A stretch of 64,000 nucleotides of DNA, taken from NCBI GenBank assembly GCA_004194705.1, contig SADC01000891.1:33038-97037 (forward strand), given 5' to 3'. This document shows positions 21,046 to 36,130 of the stretch, piece after piece. Both the position numbers and the translations under genes were made by a program. The stretch's first letter is position 1. Every line of letters starts with the position of its first letter. This DNA comes from Ditylenchus dipsaci. Its lineage: Eukaryota; Nematoda; Chromadorea; Rhabditida; Anguinidae. The notes under the pieces were generated by a model. The model did not search any database and was not told the origin of the DNA. It saw only the letters and a program-made list of their open reading frames with translations.

Positions 21046-21870
21046 ATGAGTGGAAGCAAAATCTCTCGCAATACGCTTAATGAATGTGTGGCTGAACTGC
21101 TGAAGCAATCTGTAGAAAAGAAGCGCAAGTTTCGTGAGACCATCGAGCTTCAAATAGCTTTGAAGAACTACGACCCTCAAAAGGTTGATTTTTTCCATCT
21201 CTTCATTGCCTACTCGTTATCTATCGCTGAATTTTAGGGCAAGCGTTTCAGTGGAACTGTCAAGCAAGTTTTTTCGGCGATTCTTGTTATATTAATTTAC
21301 ATTGTTTTTACTGATTTCAGACTCGAAAATATTCCTTGCCCGAAGTTGAGGGTATGTGTGCTCGGTGACCAGCAGTACATTGACGGGGCTGCCACCAGCG
21401 AAATTCCGTGCATGTCCGCTGACGACTTGAAGAAGCTTAACAAGGATAAGAAGATGATCAAGAATTGGCCAAGAGCTACGACGCCTTCATTGCCTCAGAG
21501 TCTTTGATCAAGCGAATTCCACGTATTCTCGGTCCTGGGCTCAACAAGGCTGGAAAGTTCCCTTCGTGGTCAAGTGGTCGAAACTCTAAGCTCCAAGATT
21601 GACGAAATTCGTGCTACAGTCAAGTTTCAGATGTAGAAGGTGGGCTTATAATTGTTGTTGCGCTTTTTCCTTGGTTTACAATATCCTGAGTTCACAGGTG
21701 CTCTGCTTGTCAGTGTGGCTATTGGCCACGTCGAGATGACTCAGGAGGAGCTGGTGGCCAACATTTCCCTGGGTATCAACTTTCTCGTTTCCTTGTTGAA
21801 AAAGAATTGGCAGAATGTGCGTGCTCTGAACATCAAATCTACTATGGGACCAGCTCAGCGCCTTTATTGA
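21046..21870 (+). pseudogene. RPL10A: 60S ribosomal protein L10a (uL1), disrupted copy inside a transposon
   Basis: RPL10A belongs to the large ribosomal subunit L1 stalk. Four exons: 21046-21183, 21238-21263, 21321-21639 and 21698-21870. The start [20 protein letters not shown] and family hallmarks ([74 protein letters not shown]) are clear. The end is [10 protein letters not shown]. Intron 2 uses a GC donor (GCAAGT at 21264), which restores the phase exactly. A splice acceptor lies 28 nt before the ATG. Breaks: one A missing near 21463 (ATCAAGAATTGG), shifts near 21560-21590, TAG in place of the first Lys of the expected QMKK at 21634-21636, and two extra bases near 21715. Most could be consensus errors, but the TAG is a substitution. 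The position within TTAA-flanked TIRs marks it as a captured copy, not the normal locus. Confidence 0.75.
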
Positions 21871-23093
21871 ACATGTTTTCTCTGTTAGCCCGTTAGCTTC
21901 TGCGGATTATGTTGTTGTTGAAATAACACTCTGTGTCGAATACTGTAGTTACTAGATATTATCAAAGCCCTTTAAATTCTCCTAATTTTTAAAAAAAAAG
22001 ACGTCGTGATAAAGTTTAGGTCCAGAACTGGAAATAAATAAACCCAGTCTGCCTGAAATTTGTTTCAGCACTGGAAAATTAATAGCACTCTTTCTTTAAT
22101 CTTTCTTGTCCTTGTGTGTGTTTCACCTATTTTAGTTATAGCCTATGCGAGTGTATTAGTCGACTAGGTTTTTCGACGTCCAGTCGAATAAACATTATAC
22201 TAGGCTTGTGAAACGGAAATATTTTAGTAATATGACTGTGAAGAATCTTCCTATACACATTGAGACACGACTTTTTGAGAAACGAATCTTGATAACTAAC
22301 AACATAATTTCAACGTTTTGTGATAATTGGCACAGGTATTATTCTGTCAGTCGACTTTCGATAAACCGATATCTCTGGGAGTAGCCTGGGGAACTTTTTT
22401 CTCGAGGGTCGTTTTATAGGAGTACGCTTTGGTAAATTTCTTTCTCAGCCAGCAAACAAAACTTTTCATAGTACCGGTTCAATGGAAGTGCCTGCTCATG
22501 TGCGATCCGCAATTTTTCACGACTTTTGCACGAAATCCTAAGTAGAATAGGGATTTTCAAGATTTAGGTCCTGAATTATTCGGACATAATTTGCGCGAAG
22601 GGCTACCTACTGAATAATTTTAGCTTATCAGTTTTTCTAATAAAGCAATGCCTTAGCTTATCAAAATATTTCGTAATCAAATTCAGAAGCCTAAAAATGT
22701 TTCATATGCTTTTTCGATTGCTTCCAAAGTCGTTTTCTTGTATCCTTAGGCGATTTCATGCGTTGACAGTGTCAACACATACAACAATTTGACAATTCAA
22801 CTCATTTAAGCCCCTCATTCAAGCTACACACTTCAATAAATACGGTAAATTTATCAGCAAATTTAAAAATGCTTATCCAGAAAGCACAGACAGGAAAATT
22901 TGCATGAAAATTAGGGAGCATAGTATGCATAGTATAGTATAGTAGTATAGCATAGTAGTATAGCATAGTATTTCAAAGCTGGAGCGTATTCTTTTTGCTG
23001 GCAGGGACTTGTCAGTGTGCACACTTCTCCAATGACGTTCTTATAACAGGAGAGATTCTAATATTCAATAGGTCAAAAATTTGTTCGCGTAAC

Positions 23094-23231
23094 CTGGTAT
23101 ATACCTTTCCACATTCACTGCAACGGGCGGTTTGCTTTCCATCGCTATCTTGTTCCACTGTGAACTTTTTCCCAAACTGCATCTCGGCGACGTTTCGGCG
23201 TTTGCTTGCCAACTGATGGAGACGAAGACAT
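23094..23231 (-). pseudogene. BED-type zinc finger exon, hAT transposase remnant
   Basis: On the minus strand, starting at the ATG at 23231: MSSSPSVGKQTPKRRRDAVW. After removal of one A from a run of five it continues EKFTVEQDSDGKQTARCSEC and GKVY. This has the Trp-x2-Phe and Cys-x2-Cys pattern of BED fingers. A donor (CCAG|GTTACG) follows at 23093. The distal His pair and the rest of a transposase are not found. BED fingers of this kind open hAT transposases, and the orientation fits the right terminus at 23643 being the 5' end. Confidence 0.55.
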
Positions 23232-23399
23232 GTTTCTGAAAAAAATAACGTAAAGATACAAGAAAAATCTTGAAAAAAGGCACAGCACTGTATGTGCAGA
23301 GAAGTTACCCTGTATAGCAAACAAACAGTATGGCAAACAAACAGTTCGAAAAGCAAACAGTATGGCAAACAGTTAGATAAACAGTTAACTATTGTTTAT

Positions 23400-23620
23400 C
23401 TAACAGTATGCCAAACAGTAGGTGTAGGGTATGTTTCATTTCAGTGTAGGTGTAGGTGTAGGGTATGTTTCATTTCAAGTGTAGGTGTTAGTGTAGGGTA
23501 TGTTTGTTTTTAGGTGTTAGTGTAGGTGTAGGGTATGTTTCATTTGAAGTGTAGGTGTAGGTGTAGGGTATGTTTTAAGAGTAGGCATACTGTTGGGTAG
23601 GTGTAGGTGTAGGGGTTATT
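23400..23620. repeat. GTGTAGGTGTAGGGTATGTTT minisatellite
   Basis: Five to six imperfect units mixing GTGTAG and GGTATGTTTCATTT. The sequence before it (23290-23400) has repeats of GCAAACAGTATG type. Confidence 0.75.
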
Positions 23621-23854
23621 TTCGGAAACACTGGAGCATACGTCTGATATGCAGCAGCAAATACAATAGAAATGAAAACTTGAATTTGAATTTTTTTGGT
23701 CTCACGCATTAAAGTGGTCCCCGCCTTTTGGAAATTCAAATTTCACCGTGTCGGGCACGAGCATGCCCCTTTAAATGGTACTTATGAGCTTGGTGACTGC
23801 CCCCCCCTTATATGGGTCTTGCTCAAAGTCACTCTAAATGAAGTTTTTTCGACG

Positions 23855-24070
23855 TAGCAAGAGCTGAAACGTTAAGAAAACACAAAAAAAGTTGTCGAAA
23901 AGATATTTTTGAAAAAAAATTGACCCAAAGTTGACTTTTTCGCCTTGAATATGGGTACCCAAATACCCGAAAAGGTAGGATTTGAACATAGTTTTGTTAA
24001 CCGGGGTCTACCGCACAAAAGAAACTCTGGTATGCATACATTTTTCATGCATAAAGAGTTGTTTACGCCT
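23855..24070. repeat. diverged member of the donor-core repeat family
   Basis: It shares CAAAGTTGACTTTTTCGCCT, AGGTAGGATTTG-type text and the AACTCTGGTATGCATAC region with the repeat at 13160-13440, but lacks a clear CATGTCTAAG core. Confidence 0.35.
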
Positions 24071-24369
24071 TGCTATTTTTTAATCAATTTTAACTTTTGA
24101 TACATTTGTTTAAAGCGGAAATGAAATTTATTGATGATCTGACACTCGTGTCATATATTAAGCAATTTTGTTGACGTCAAGATTTAAAGGGAAATGATAT
24201 TATTATGACCCACTTCTGCAATCAGATTGCAGAGTTGTATCCTTTGTTGGTTTGAAAATGTTAACGGCTTTTGCTTTTGTGTTGGTATAAAGAAATCGAC
24301 CTCGAGAGGGGGGGTGGTAGACGAGTAGAGTGGTTACCAACCTCATAAGTACCCTTTAAATAACTTACT

Positions 24370-24840
24370 GAATATCTGAAAGTCTGTAAAGCAGATCAAC
24401 TCAGTTTTTCATGGCAATTTTTGGTATATAAAGTCAAACACACGATTTCACTTGGTCCTCCTGTGGTTTAGCCTTGTCCATCTAGAGGCTATCCACCGAC
24501 CAGGACCCAAACTACAGGGGGACCAAGCGGAAATCGTGTTTTTGACTTGATATACCAAAAATGTTGACATGAAAAACTGAGTTGATAGCAGTGTTGTAAG
24601 TTTCGGGTGCGCACCGGCGTTCGAGATCGCTGCCGGTGCCGAAATTCAAATAAATAGAAATTGCATAGTGCGGTACTGGCATCAGGCAGCTCACGGCACC
24701 GCACCGATGTGTGAGCTGCCTGGTGCTGGTGCCACAATTCTAAGACTTACAACACTGGTTGATAGTTATTCGGATTCGTGTGAGAACAAAAGTTATAGCT
24801 GTTTGAAAGTGGGCATATTTCTTGGGACATCTTTTATTTC
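24370..24840. mobile_element. foldback family with CTTGGTCC arms
   Basis: GATCAACTCAGTTTTTCATG at about 24393 is mirrored at about 24567. Next in, CTTGGTCCTCCTGTGGTTTA is mirrored by ACTACAGGGGGACCAAG. The core TCCATCTAGAGGCTATCCA lies between. Relatives are at 29670-29740, 35910-36010, 42365-42470 and 60040-60130. A small hAT-like element (24589-24757) has landed in the right arm. Confidence 0.6.
24589..24757. mobile_element. 169-bp hAT-like MITE, TSD GTTGATAG
   Basis: GTTGATAG is at 24581-24588 and 24758-24765. The ends are CAGTGTTGTAAG and CTTACAACACTG. The interior is made of GGTGCCG- and GCACCGGC-type words. Confidence 0.85.
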
Positions 24841-24849
24841 CTAATTTTC

Positions 24850-25249
24850 TTTTTTCCGACATTTTCTGTAATGTTTTTCTACATGTATTTGGTGTTGCCG
24901 CCATATTTGTAAATTTTCGTGCCTGTGATTTTTTTTAGCTTGTTTTTGCTTGTTAATCTCAGTTTGACAGCTCTTAAAGACCCAAAAAACACAAAAAAAT
25001 GAAAATCAGAAAATTTCCCGGTCGATCTCGGTCTTTTTAGGTGCCCACCCAAAAGTGGAATAGTTAGTGCTCACGGAAGTTGAAAAACACAAAAAAACAG
25101 ATTTTCAAAATATTTTCTCTTGCCGAGGTATAGGTTCGTGAAGGCGAGGATTCGACCCTATTAGAGTATGTAAGCCTATTCGAGGAAGTACGGGAATTTG
25201 CCATCCTAGTCCGAAAATCGCAAGGATTCCGTTTTCGGCGATGTACCAT
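24850..25249. other. intergenic, solo repeat ends
   Basis: No gene is seen. At about 25190-25240 a piece of the pogo-like MITE family is present (TCCTAGTCCGAAAATCGCAA). Confidence 0.35.
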
Positions 25250-25690
25250 GGACTGCAGTCATACTTGCACGGCGCCAGCGCCGGCACTGCCGCTTGACGC
25301 TTTTTTCGGCGCTGGCTCCAATTTTTAGAAATTCTCAGCGTTGGCGCCGGCGCTGTTTTTTGGTTGCTTGCAATCATGTCGCCACATGACCTCCTTAAGG
25401 CACGATCACGGGACTTGAGTTTACAGTAATAGAATAATTTTTGATGATTATAAGGCAAAAAGTGTTACTTTCATCATCCGCTTGTAATTACTAGAGAAAA
25501 ATAGAGAAAATTTTCTAAATTGCCTTTTTTATGTGCGCCGCTGGCGGTGGCGCTCGGATTTTCAGAGCCAACGCTATTTCCAGCGCTGGCGCCGATTTTC
25601 AGAAATTCTTGCGGTGGCGATGGCGCTGCATTCTGGGTCGCGTACAAGCATGACTTTAGTACCCAAAAATAGAATTCTTCTGATTTCTGG
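25250..25690. mobile_element. GC-rich inverted element
   Basis: AGTCATACTTGCACGGCGCC at about 25257 is mirrored near 25645 (GTACAAGCATGACT). Both arms carry GGCGCCAGCGCTGGC-type words. The end motif and the interior recur near 51068-51450. The hAT-like style is inferred; I see no TSD. Confidence 0.45.
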
Positions 25691-25792
25691 AAGTTCTTAT
25701 TTATTATTATTTAGTGTAAATGTACATGGCGGGGTGATTTTTCGTCTGATTTTATTTTGATGCATGTATTTGTACCATATTTATTGTTGGTA

Positions 25793-26288
25793 CCGTATTT
25801 CCTCCAATAGAAGTCGCGGGGCTCTATTTTTGGGTCCCAGAAAATCAGAAAATTTTGAAGTCAATCTCAAGATTTTTGTGTGCTCAACCAAAATTAAAAA
25901 TGTGGAATCGGTAGAGCTTCCGGAGTTAAGAAAACGCAAAAAGAAGATTTGCAAAATATTGACTCTGTCCTGAAATAAAGACCCTCAAGGTTGAGAGGGG
26001 CTTGTATTAGAAGGGGGGACCTTATGTACTTTGGGGGGGGGGGGGGGCCACCTATTTTTCACCAAAATTTTACGTTTTATATAGTGATCAAGTTAATTAT
26101 GGTGATTTAATTGACCATGATCACTTTAATCAACATATTTTCTATGGTCACTAAGAGACGGTTAACATAATTATTATGATTATTAGAATCAACATGTAAA
26201 AATTGAAGAAAAAACCGAGGTGAAAAATCGGTGGCCCCCCCCCCATAGTACATAAGGTCCAGGGGGGCTTATATTAGAGGAAATACGG
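25793..26288. mobile_element. TA-flanked MITE (CCGTATT family) with G/C-tract arms
   Basis: TA then CCGTATTTCCTCCAATAGAA at the left, and TATTAGAGGAAATACGG then TA at the right. Inside, GGACCTTATGTACTTTGG with about 15 G is mirrored by a C run and CATAGTACATAAGGTCC (about 26015 and 26230). TGATCA-type words sit at the centre. Confidence 0.65.
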
Positions 26289-26371
26289 TATTTATTGTAT
26301 AGGCAATATCTTTTTTTATTCGCTAGATAAGACTCTAGCAACACAACATCACCAAACACTCATATCAATAA

Positions 26372-26377
26372 TTTATT
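26372..26377 (-). terminator. AATAAA polyadenylation signal
   Basis: AATAAA on the minus strand, 28 nt past the stop of the candidate terminal exon at 26406-26501. Confidence 0.35.
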
Positions 26378-26405
26378 AAAACATTCAAAAAGCAACAACA
26401 AAACG

Positions 26406-26501
26406 TTAACCCCATGTGTGGCCTTCAAACCTTGTCTTCGTTTTGCTTCTTCGGTTGACGCTTCTCGTTTCAAAGAATTTCTGCCACCATTTCTTTCTTG
26501 T
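26406..26501 (-). CDS. possible terminal exon, unknown basic protein
   Basis: On the minus strand, after a pyrimidine-rich acceptor (ATCTGTTAG), a 96-nt phase-0 frame reads TRKKWWQKFFETRSVNRRSK and then TKTRFEGHTWG and ends in TAA. An AATAAA follows. The two Trp and the basic run look like protein rather than chance, but I could not find the preceding exon with confidence. A hAT-like element (26700-27018) lies upstream. I do not recognise the family. Confidence 0.3.
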   Translation of the reverse strand, partial: TRKKWWQKFFETRSVNRRSKTKTRFEGHTWG

Positions 26502-26699
26502 CTAACAGATCCACAAATTGTAAAAATAATAATAAATAAGTTTGAAGATGTTTTTTTGTTGCCTATAGTCTTCTTTATCGAACGCAAAAAAGATCTCGTC
26601 GAAACCCGATCGATTCCAAAAGATATAGCCAAAACATAATCGGACAAAAATTTTCCCCACCATGTATACATGTAAACTTAATAATAGTATGAGATATCG

Positions 26700-27018
26700 T
26701 AGAGATGGCAGATGGCCTATTTGTAGACGGGACGAAAATTTGAGAAAAAAATCGGGACGGGACGCCGGGACGATACAGGGTCAAAAAATTTTCCGGGACG
26801 GGATCCGGGACGAAAAATTAGCCGAATTTGCGTCGGGCGGGACGGGACGTCCCGTCCCGGCTTTTCAGCTTAAATTTTCTAGTGGCACATGACTCAAAAT
26901 AAATAGTAATCCAGGACGGGACACCGGGACGGAACAGACTGGAATTTTTTGCCGGGACGGGATATATGCTAAAAAGCCTTCGGGACGGGATTCCCGTGCC
27001 GTCCCGAGGCCATCTCTA
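26700..27018. mobile_element. hAT-like MITE, TIR TAGAGATGGC
   Basis: The flanks are AGATATCG (26692-26699) and AAATATCG (27019-27026), seven of eight bases the same. The ends are TAGAGATGGC and GCCATCTCTA. The interior is built of GGGACGGGA and CCCGTCCCG words in both orientations. Confidence 0.8.
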
Positions 27019-27029
27019 AAATATCGTCA

Positions 27030-28279
27030 CTTTTACTTTTCCATCTTTTCACTTACTTTTACAGCAAAGTAATTAGTCAAAGTAGTTTCTGTCAAAAAAA
27101 CTTTTTTAACTTTATAGCTCTAACTTTCACTAACTTGAAGCTATCAAACCCCGACAAATGTTTGATGGCGAGAGAACAGGAGCCAAGTGTCTCACCCTGA
27201 GCCCTTGCTACTGGAAATCCATCCACAAAACAACTGACTCTGATTTTTATGGCTGTATTTCTGGCAAGGGGTTATTGACATACTCTCTTGTTCTTTTTGC
27301 TTCTTGCCCACACTCTTCCTTATTGCCTTGAGCTTGAACCAATACAGCAGCACAACGTCAATAACAGTAGAAAAGAACAACATAGCCCCAGTTCCTAGTC
27401 TTTAGATAACTTAATCGATTGACGTATATAGCAGATCTTAGAGGAAGCAAAATGATATATTTGTGTGTAGATTTGTTAGTATTGGCTTAACCTTTGCATG
27501 ATTTTTTAGTCAGTTTTGGCCAAAGCGAATATTTGGGCACTTATGGGTTTTTCGGCCTCTTTTCAAACTTTTTCTATTTTTCATTAAAAAATGCCATATT
27601 TATTTACCACAATGAGAATATTGCAAATTTAAACACTCGCGGGACATTTTTCATTTCAAAATTATTGGAAAATATATAAAATGATTTAAAAAAATCAAGC
27701 ACGGTTGAGATTTGAACCTACCATAAACGATCACTGGCCTGGCGACTGGCCAGTTACCTAGGGTTTTTTTTTGAAATTCCGCAATTTCAACTTTTTTGTA
27801 AACAAATTTAGATAGAAGGTGGGCATAATCAATATCGGGCATTACTCGGTTTCAAAAACACCGCAGCCTTAGGCTGAGAGACTACCCGTACTAATTTCAG
27901 AATCTTTCAAAAAAAAGTATGGTTTTAGGACTACCTAAAAATTATTGGGGTGGGGGAGGCTATTCCCAAAATTTTAAGGGGGGGGGGTGGTGGTGTTTGT
28001 TTGATATTTCGGCCCCCTCTAATAAATGGCCCTCTCAGGGACCTATATGTCAGCCCAGAAAAACAATTTCGCAAATCTGCTTTTGCGTTTTCTTAGTTAC
28101 CACAAGTTTACCTGATTCCACTGTTAAAATTTGGTTGACCACCCGAAAATTAAAAAATCCACCAAAATTTTTTTCGAATTATCGGGGGCTGAAAAATAGA
28201 CGTCCGGGCTGATTAATCAATTTTTTTCAAAGTATAATTTTTCAGCTCGACTTATTTTTTCGATTTTGAGGTATCGAGG
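27030..28279. other. intergenic, no supported gene
   Basis: Several repeat pieces are present: a B-box-like GGTTCAAATCT (minus strand, about 27708) and G-rich tracts at 27950-27990. The open frames at 27192-27383 are discussed under rejected items. Confidence 0.35.
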
Positions 28280-28690
28280 TGTTTTTAACTTTCAGTGACC
28301 CTCGTACCACGTTTTGTGAATCTTCAGAGCTGGGGAACCAGATTTATCAGGAACTTGGATTTATCAGGGACTCAAAAATTGGGGCACAGTTGAAAACTAG
28401 GGGTGAGTAACCCCTTGCCCGGTCTGTTTCCGATTTTGTGTGGCAAGCCCTCAGAGAGCCCTACAAAAATGCTGGCTGTGATGAAGAGCAACACCACAAA
28501 GCTTCTAGGTAGCTTAATTACTGTCATCGATTTTCCTGGGGAAATCTATGGAGTAAGGAGCTAACTGAGCAAAATTTTTCAAGTGCTCGCATTTTTTCGC
28601 GCCATCCTGTACAAGAATATGCTAAAAAATATTCATCGAAGCTTTCCCAGGTCACAGTCAGGGTCCCTCCCTCGTTATGCAAAAAATTGT
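28280..28690. repeat. dispersed repeat R2, also inverted at 43608-43780
   Basis: Blocks include GGTATCGAGGTGTTTTTAAC, TTTCAGTGACCCTCGTACCA and GTACAAGAATATGC, then CCAGGTCACAGTCAGGGTCC. The complement of these occurs at 43608-43780. It has no coding sequence. Confidence 0.5.
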
Positions 28691-29267
28691 TTTGGTCCTT
28701 GCAACTGCTTTTGTAAATTTCTGAACTAATTTTTACCGATTCTTATCATTACTAAGAGTAAAATATATCTAGCGATAAAAAAAAATCAAATCTTTGTGCA
28801 GATAAAGAACTGTAAAACCATTTTTCATTTGAGCGAGTCCTGTACCGATTGTGTTTAAGCGTCCAATTGACCGTAGTTTGGTTTGGCTAAGAGTTCTAAG
28901 TGCTGACGACGACATTTGTTCGTCCTCTAAAAATAATTCATTCCATATTTCTCTCTTGTCCGTGTGATAGTCTGCAATATTTCCCGCTGTATGCTTCTTT
29001 TCTCTTCCTTGTCTTCTAGAATTTTTGTATTACTTTTTTGTGTGCCAGGCTAGGTGACGCGTTTCTTTCCTCTTTTTTGTCATACTTTGCTGATGGGCGT
29101 CTAGTCTAGAGACTGGCCTCCTTTACTTTTCAATTCTCTAGTCCGACACACCCTTTAGCATAGTTGCCGGGACCAAATTTTGTGTGTGATGATAAATCGC
29201 TTGAATAACTTTGATTTTGTCAATTGTGGTTTGTCTGTGACTTGGTATTAAATCAATGAATTTTTAG
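28691..29267 (+). other. upstream region of SERCA
   Basis: Pyrimidine-rich stretches such as TTCTTTTCTCTTCCTTGTCT (about 28999) occur here. The region may hold a promoter and a non-coding first exon. The acceptor TTTTTAG ends at 29267, 41 nt before the SERCA ATG. No TATA box can be singled out. Confidence 0.35.
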
Positions 29268-29308
29268 AAATTTGCAAAAAATATCTCGCGTAAGAAAACC
29301 AAGGCGAG

Positions 29309-35462
<6,154 letters not shown>

Positions 35463-35779
35463 TGTGTGGTGGAAGATTGAGAAATAGGTTGAGGAAATAA
35501 GCTTATTTTGTTACTATTGTTTGAATGACATACATTTATAAAGCTCCTTTGTTTGTCTCCGTTGTTTTGGGTCATTTTGTGTTTTTTTAAGATGATTGGT
35601 GTCCTTGTCTTGGGGCGTGGTGTTGGTTTCCATAAGTTGGCACGTTGTTAAGGCACCTAACGCTTTATTTTTTGACTCATAGTTAAATTTTTTATGCATT
35701 AGTTTAGTCCGGGATTGCCAAGTGGCCTAATTTGAGTCTTTTTCTTTACTTGAAAGGGCTGATTTACAAGGTGCATCAA
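35463..35779. other. 3' flank of SERCA
   Basis: No further coding sequence is seen. No perfect AATAAA occurs in the first 150 nt; a TTTATAAAG-like site lies at about 35535. Confidence 0.35.
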
Positions 35780-36130
35780 GTAATTTTAAGGTTTAGAATA
35801 GCCGTTATCTTTTTAAATAGTGATTTTCGAGATTCTGTTTTCGTCAATCGATTTTTTTGCTGATGACATTTTTTGCTAGATAATTTCAAATTTTAGAAAT
35901 TGCGATTTTAACTTGGTCCTTCCTATGGTTTGGGCCATGTCCATCTAGCGGCCATCCACAGACCCGGGCCAAAATCACAGGGGGTCCAAGCAAAAATCGC
36001 GCTTTTTTCGAATTTATATACCGAAAAATATTATCGGCAAGAAAAATCGATTGACGAAAGCAGAATCTCAAAAATTTCTTTTCAAAAAAGGGCCATTTCA
36101 AACCACTAAAACTTCTTGAAATACCCAGTC
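35780..36130. repeat. CTTGGTCC-family foldback
   Basis: The outer arms CATCAAGTAATTTTAAGG and CCACTAAAACTTCTTGAAAT face each other. GATTCTGTTTTCGTCAATCG faces CGATTGACGAAAGCAGAATC. The core is CTTGGTCCTTCC...GGGGGTCCAAG. Confidence 0.65.

Larger units (their letters stand above)
22923..23643. mobile_element. nested hAT-derived insertion with BED finger
   Basis: It splits the right arm of the TTAA element. GGAGCATA occurs on both sides (about 22915-22922 and 23633-23640), which fits an 8-bp duplication. The right end reads CGGAAACACTG, the complement of a typical hAT terminus. The left end is eroded into CATAGTATAG simple repeats. It holds a BED-finger exon and a minisatellite (23400-23620). 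Confidence 0.5.
20761..23770. mobile_element. TTAA-flanked 3.0-kb element with 138-bp TIRs carrying RPL10A
   Basis: TTAA at 20757-20760 and at 23771-23774 flanks 3,010 bp. The ends are inverted repeats of 138 bp (20761-20898 and 23633-23770) that I see differ at one position. They start AGGGGCATGC and include GTGCCCGACACGGTG and AAAAGGCGGGGACCACTTTA. A TTAA TSD is the hallmark of piggyBac-type insertion. Inside are an intron-containing RPL10A copy (+) and a later insertion (about 22923-23643). No piggyBac transposase is seen. The inner continuation of the left TIR (20896-20943) is found inverted at 22868-22922, on the far side of the later insertion. Confidence 0.8.

Noticed and set aside
22923..23620. 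CRISPR-like array from the regular GTGTAGGTGTAGGG repeats
   Set aside because: Units are irregular and there are no unique spacers; it is a minisatellite in a eukaryotic transposon.
27192..27383. Open frames on the minus strand, one reading FPVARAQGETLGSCSL, reminiscent of the AQGxTL motif of Pif1/Helitron helicases
   Set aside because: Only about 15 residues resemble the motif; no other helicase motif or Helitron end is seen nearby and the competing frame is equally open.
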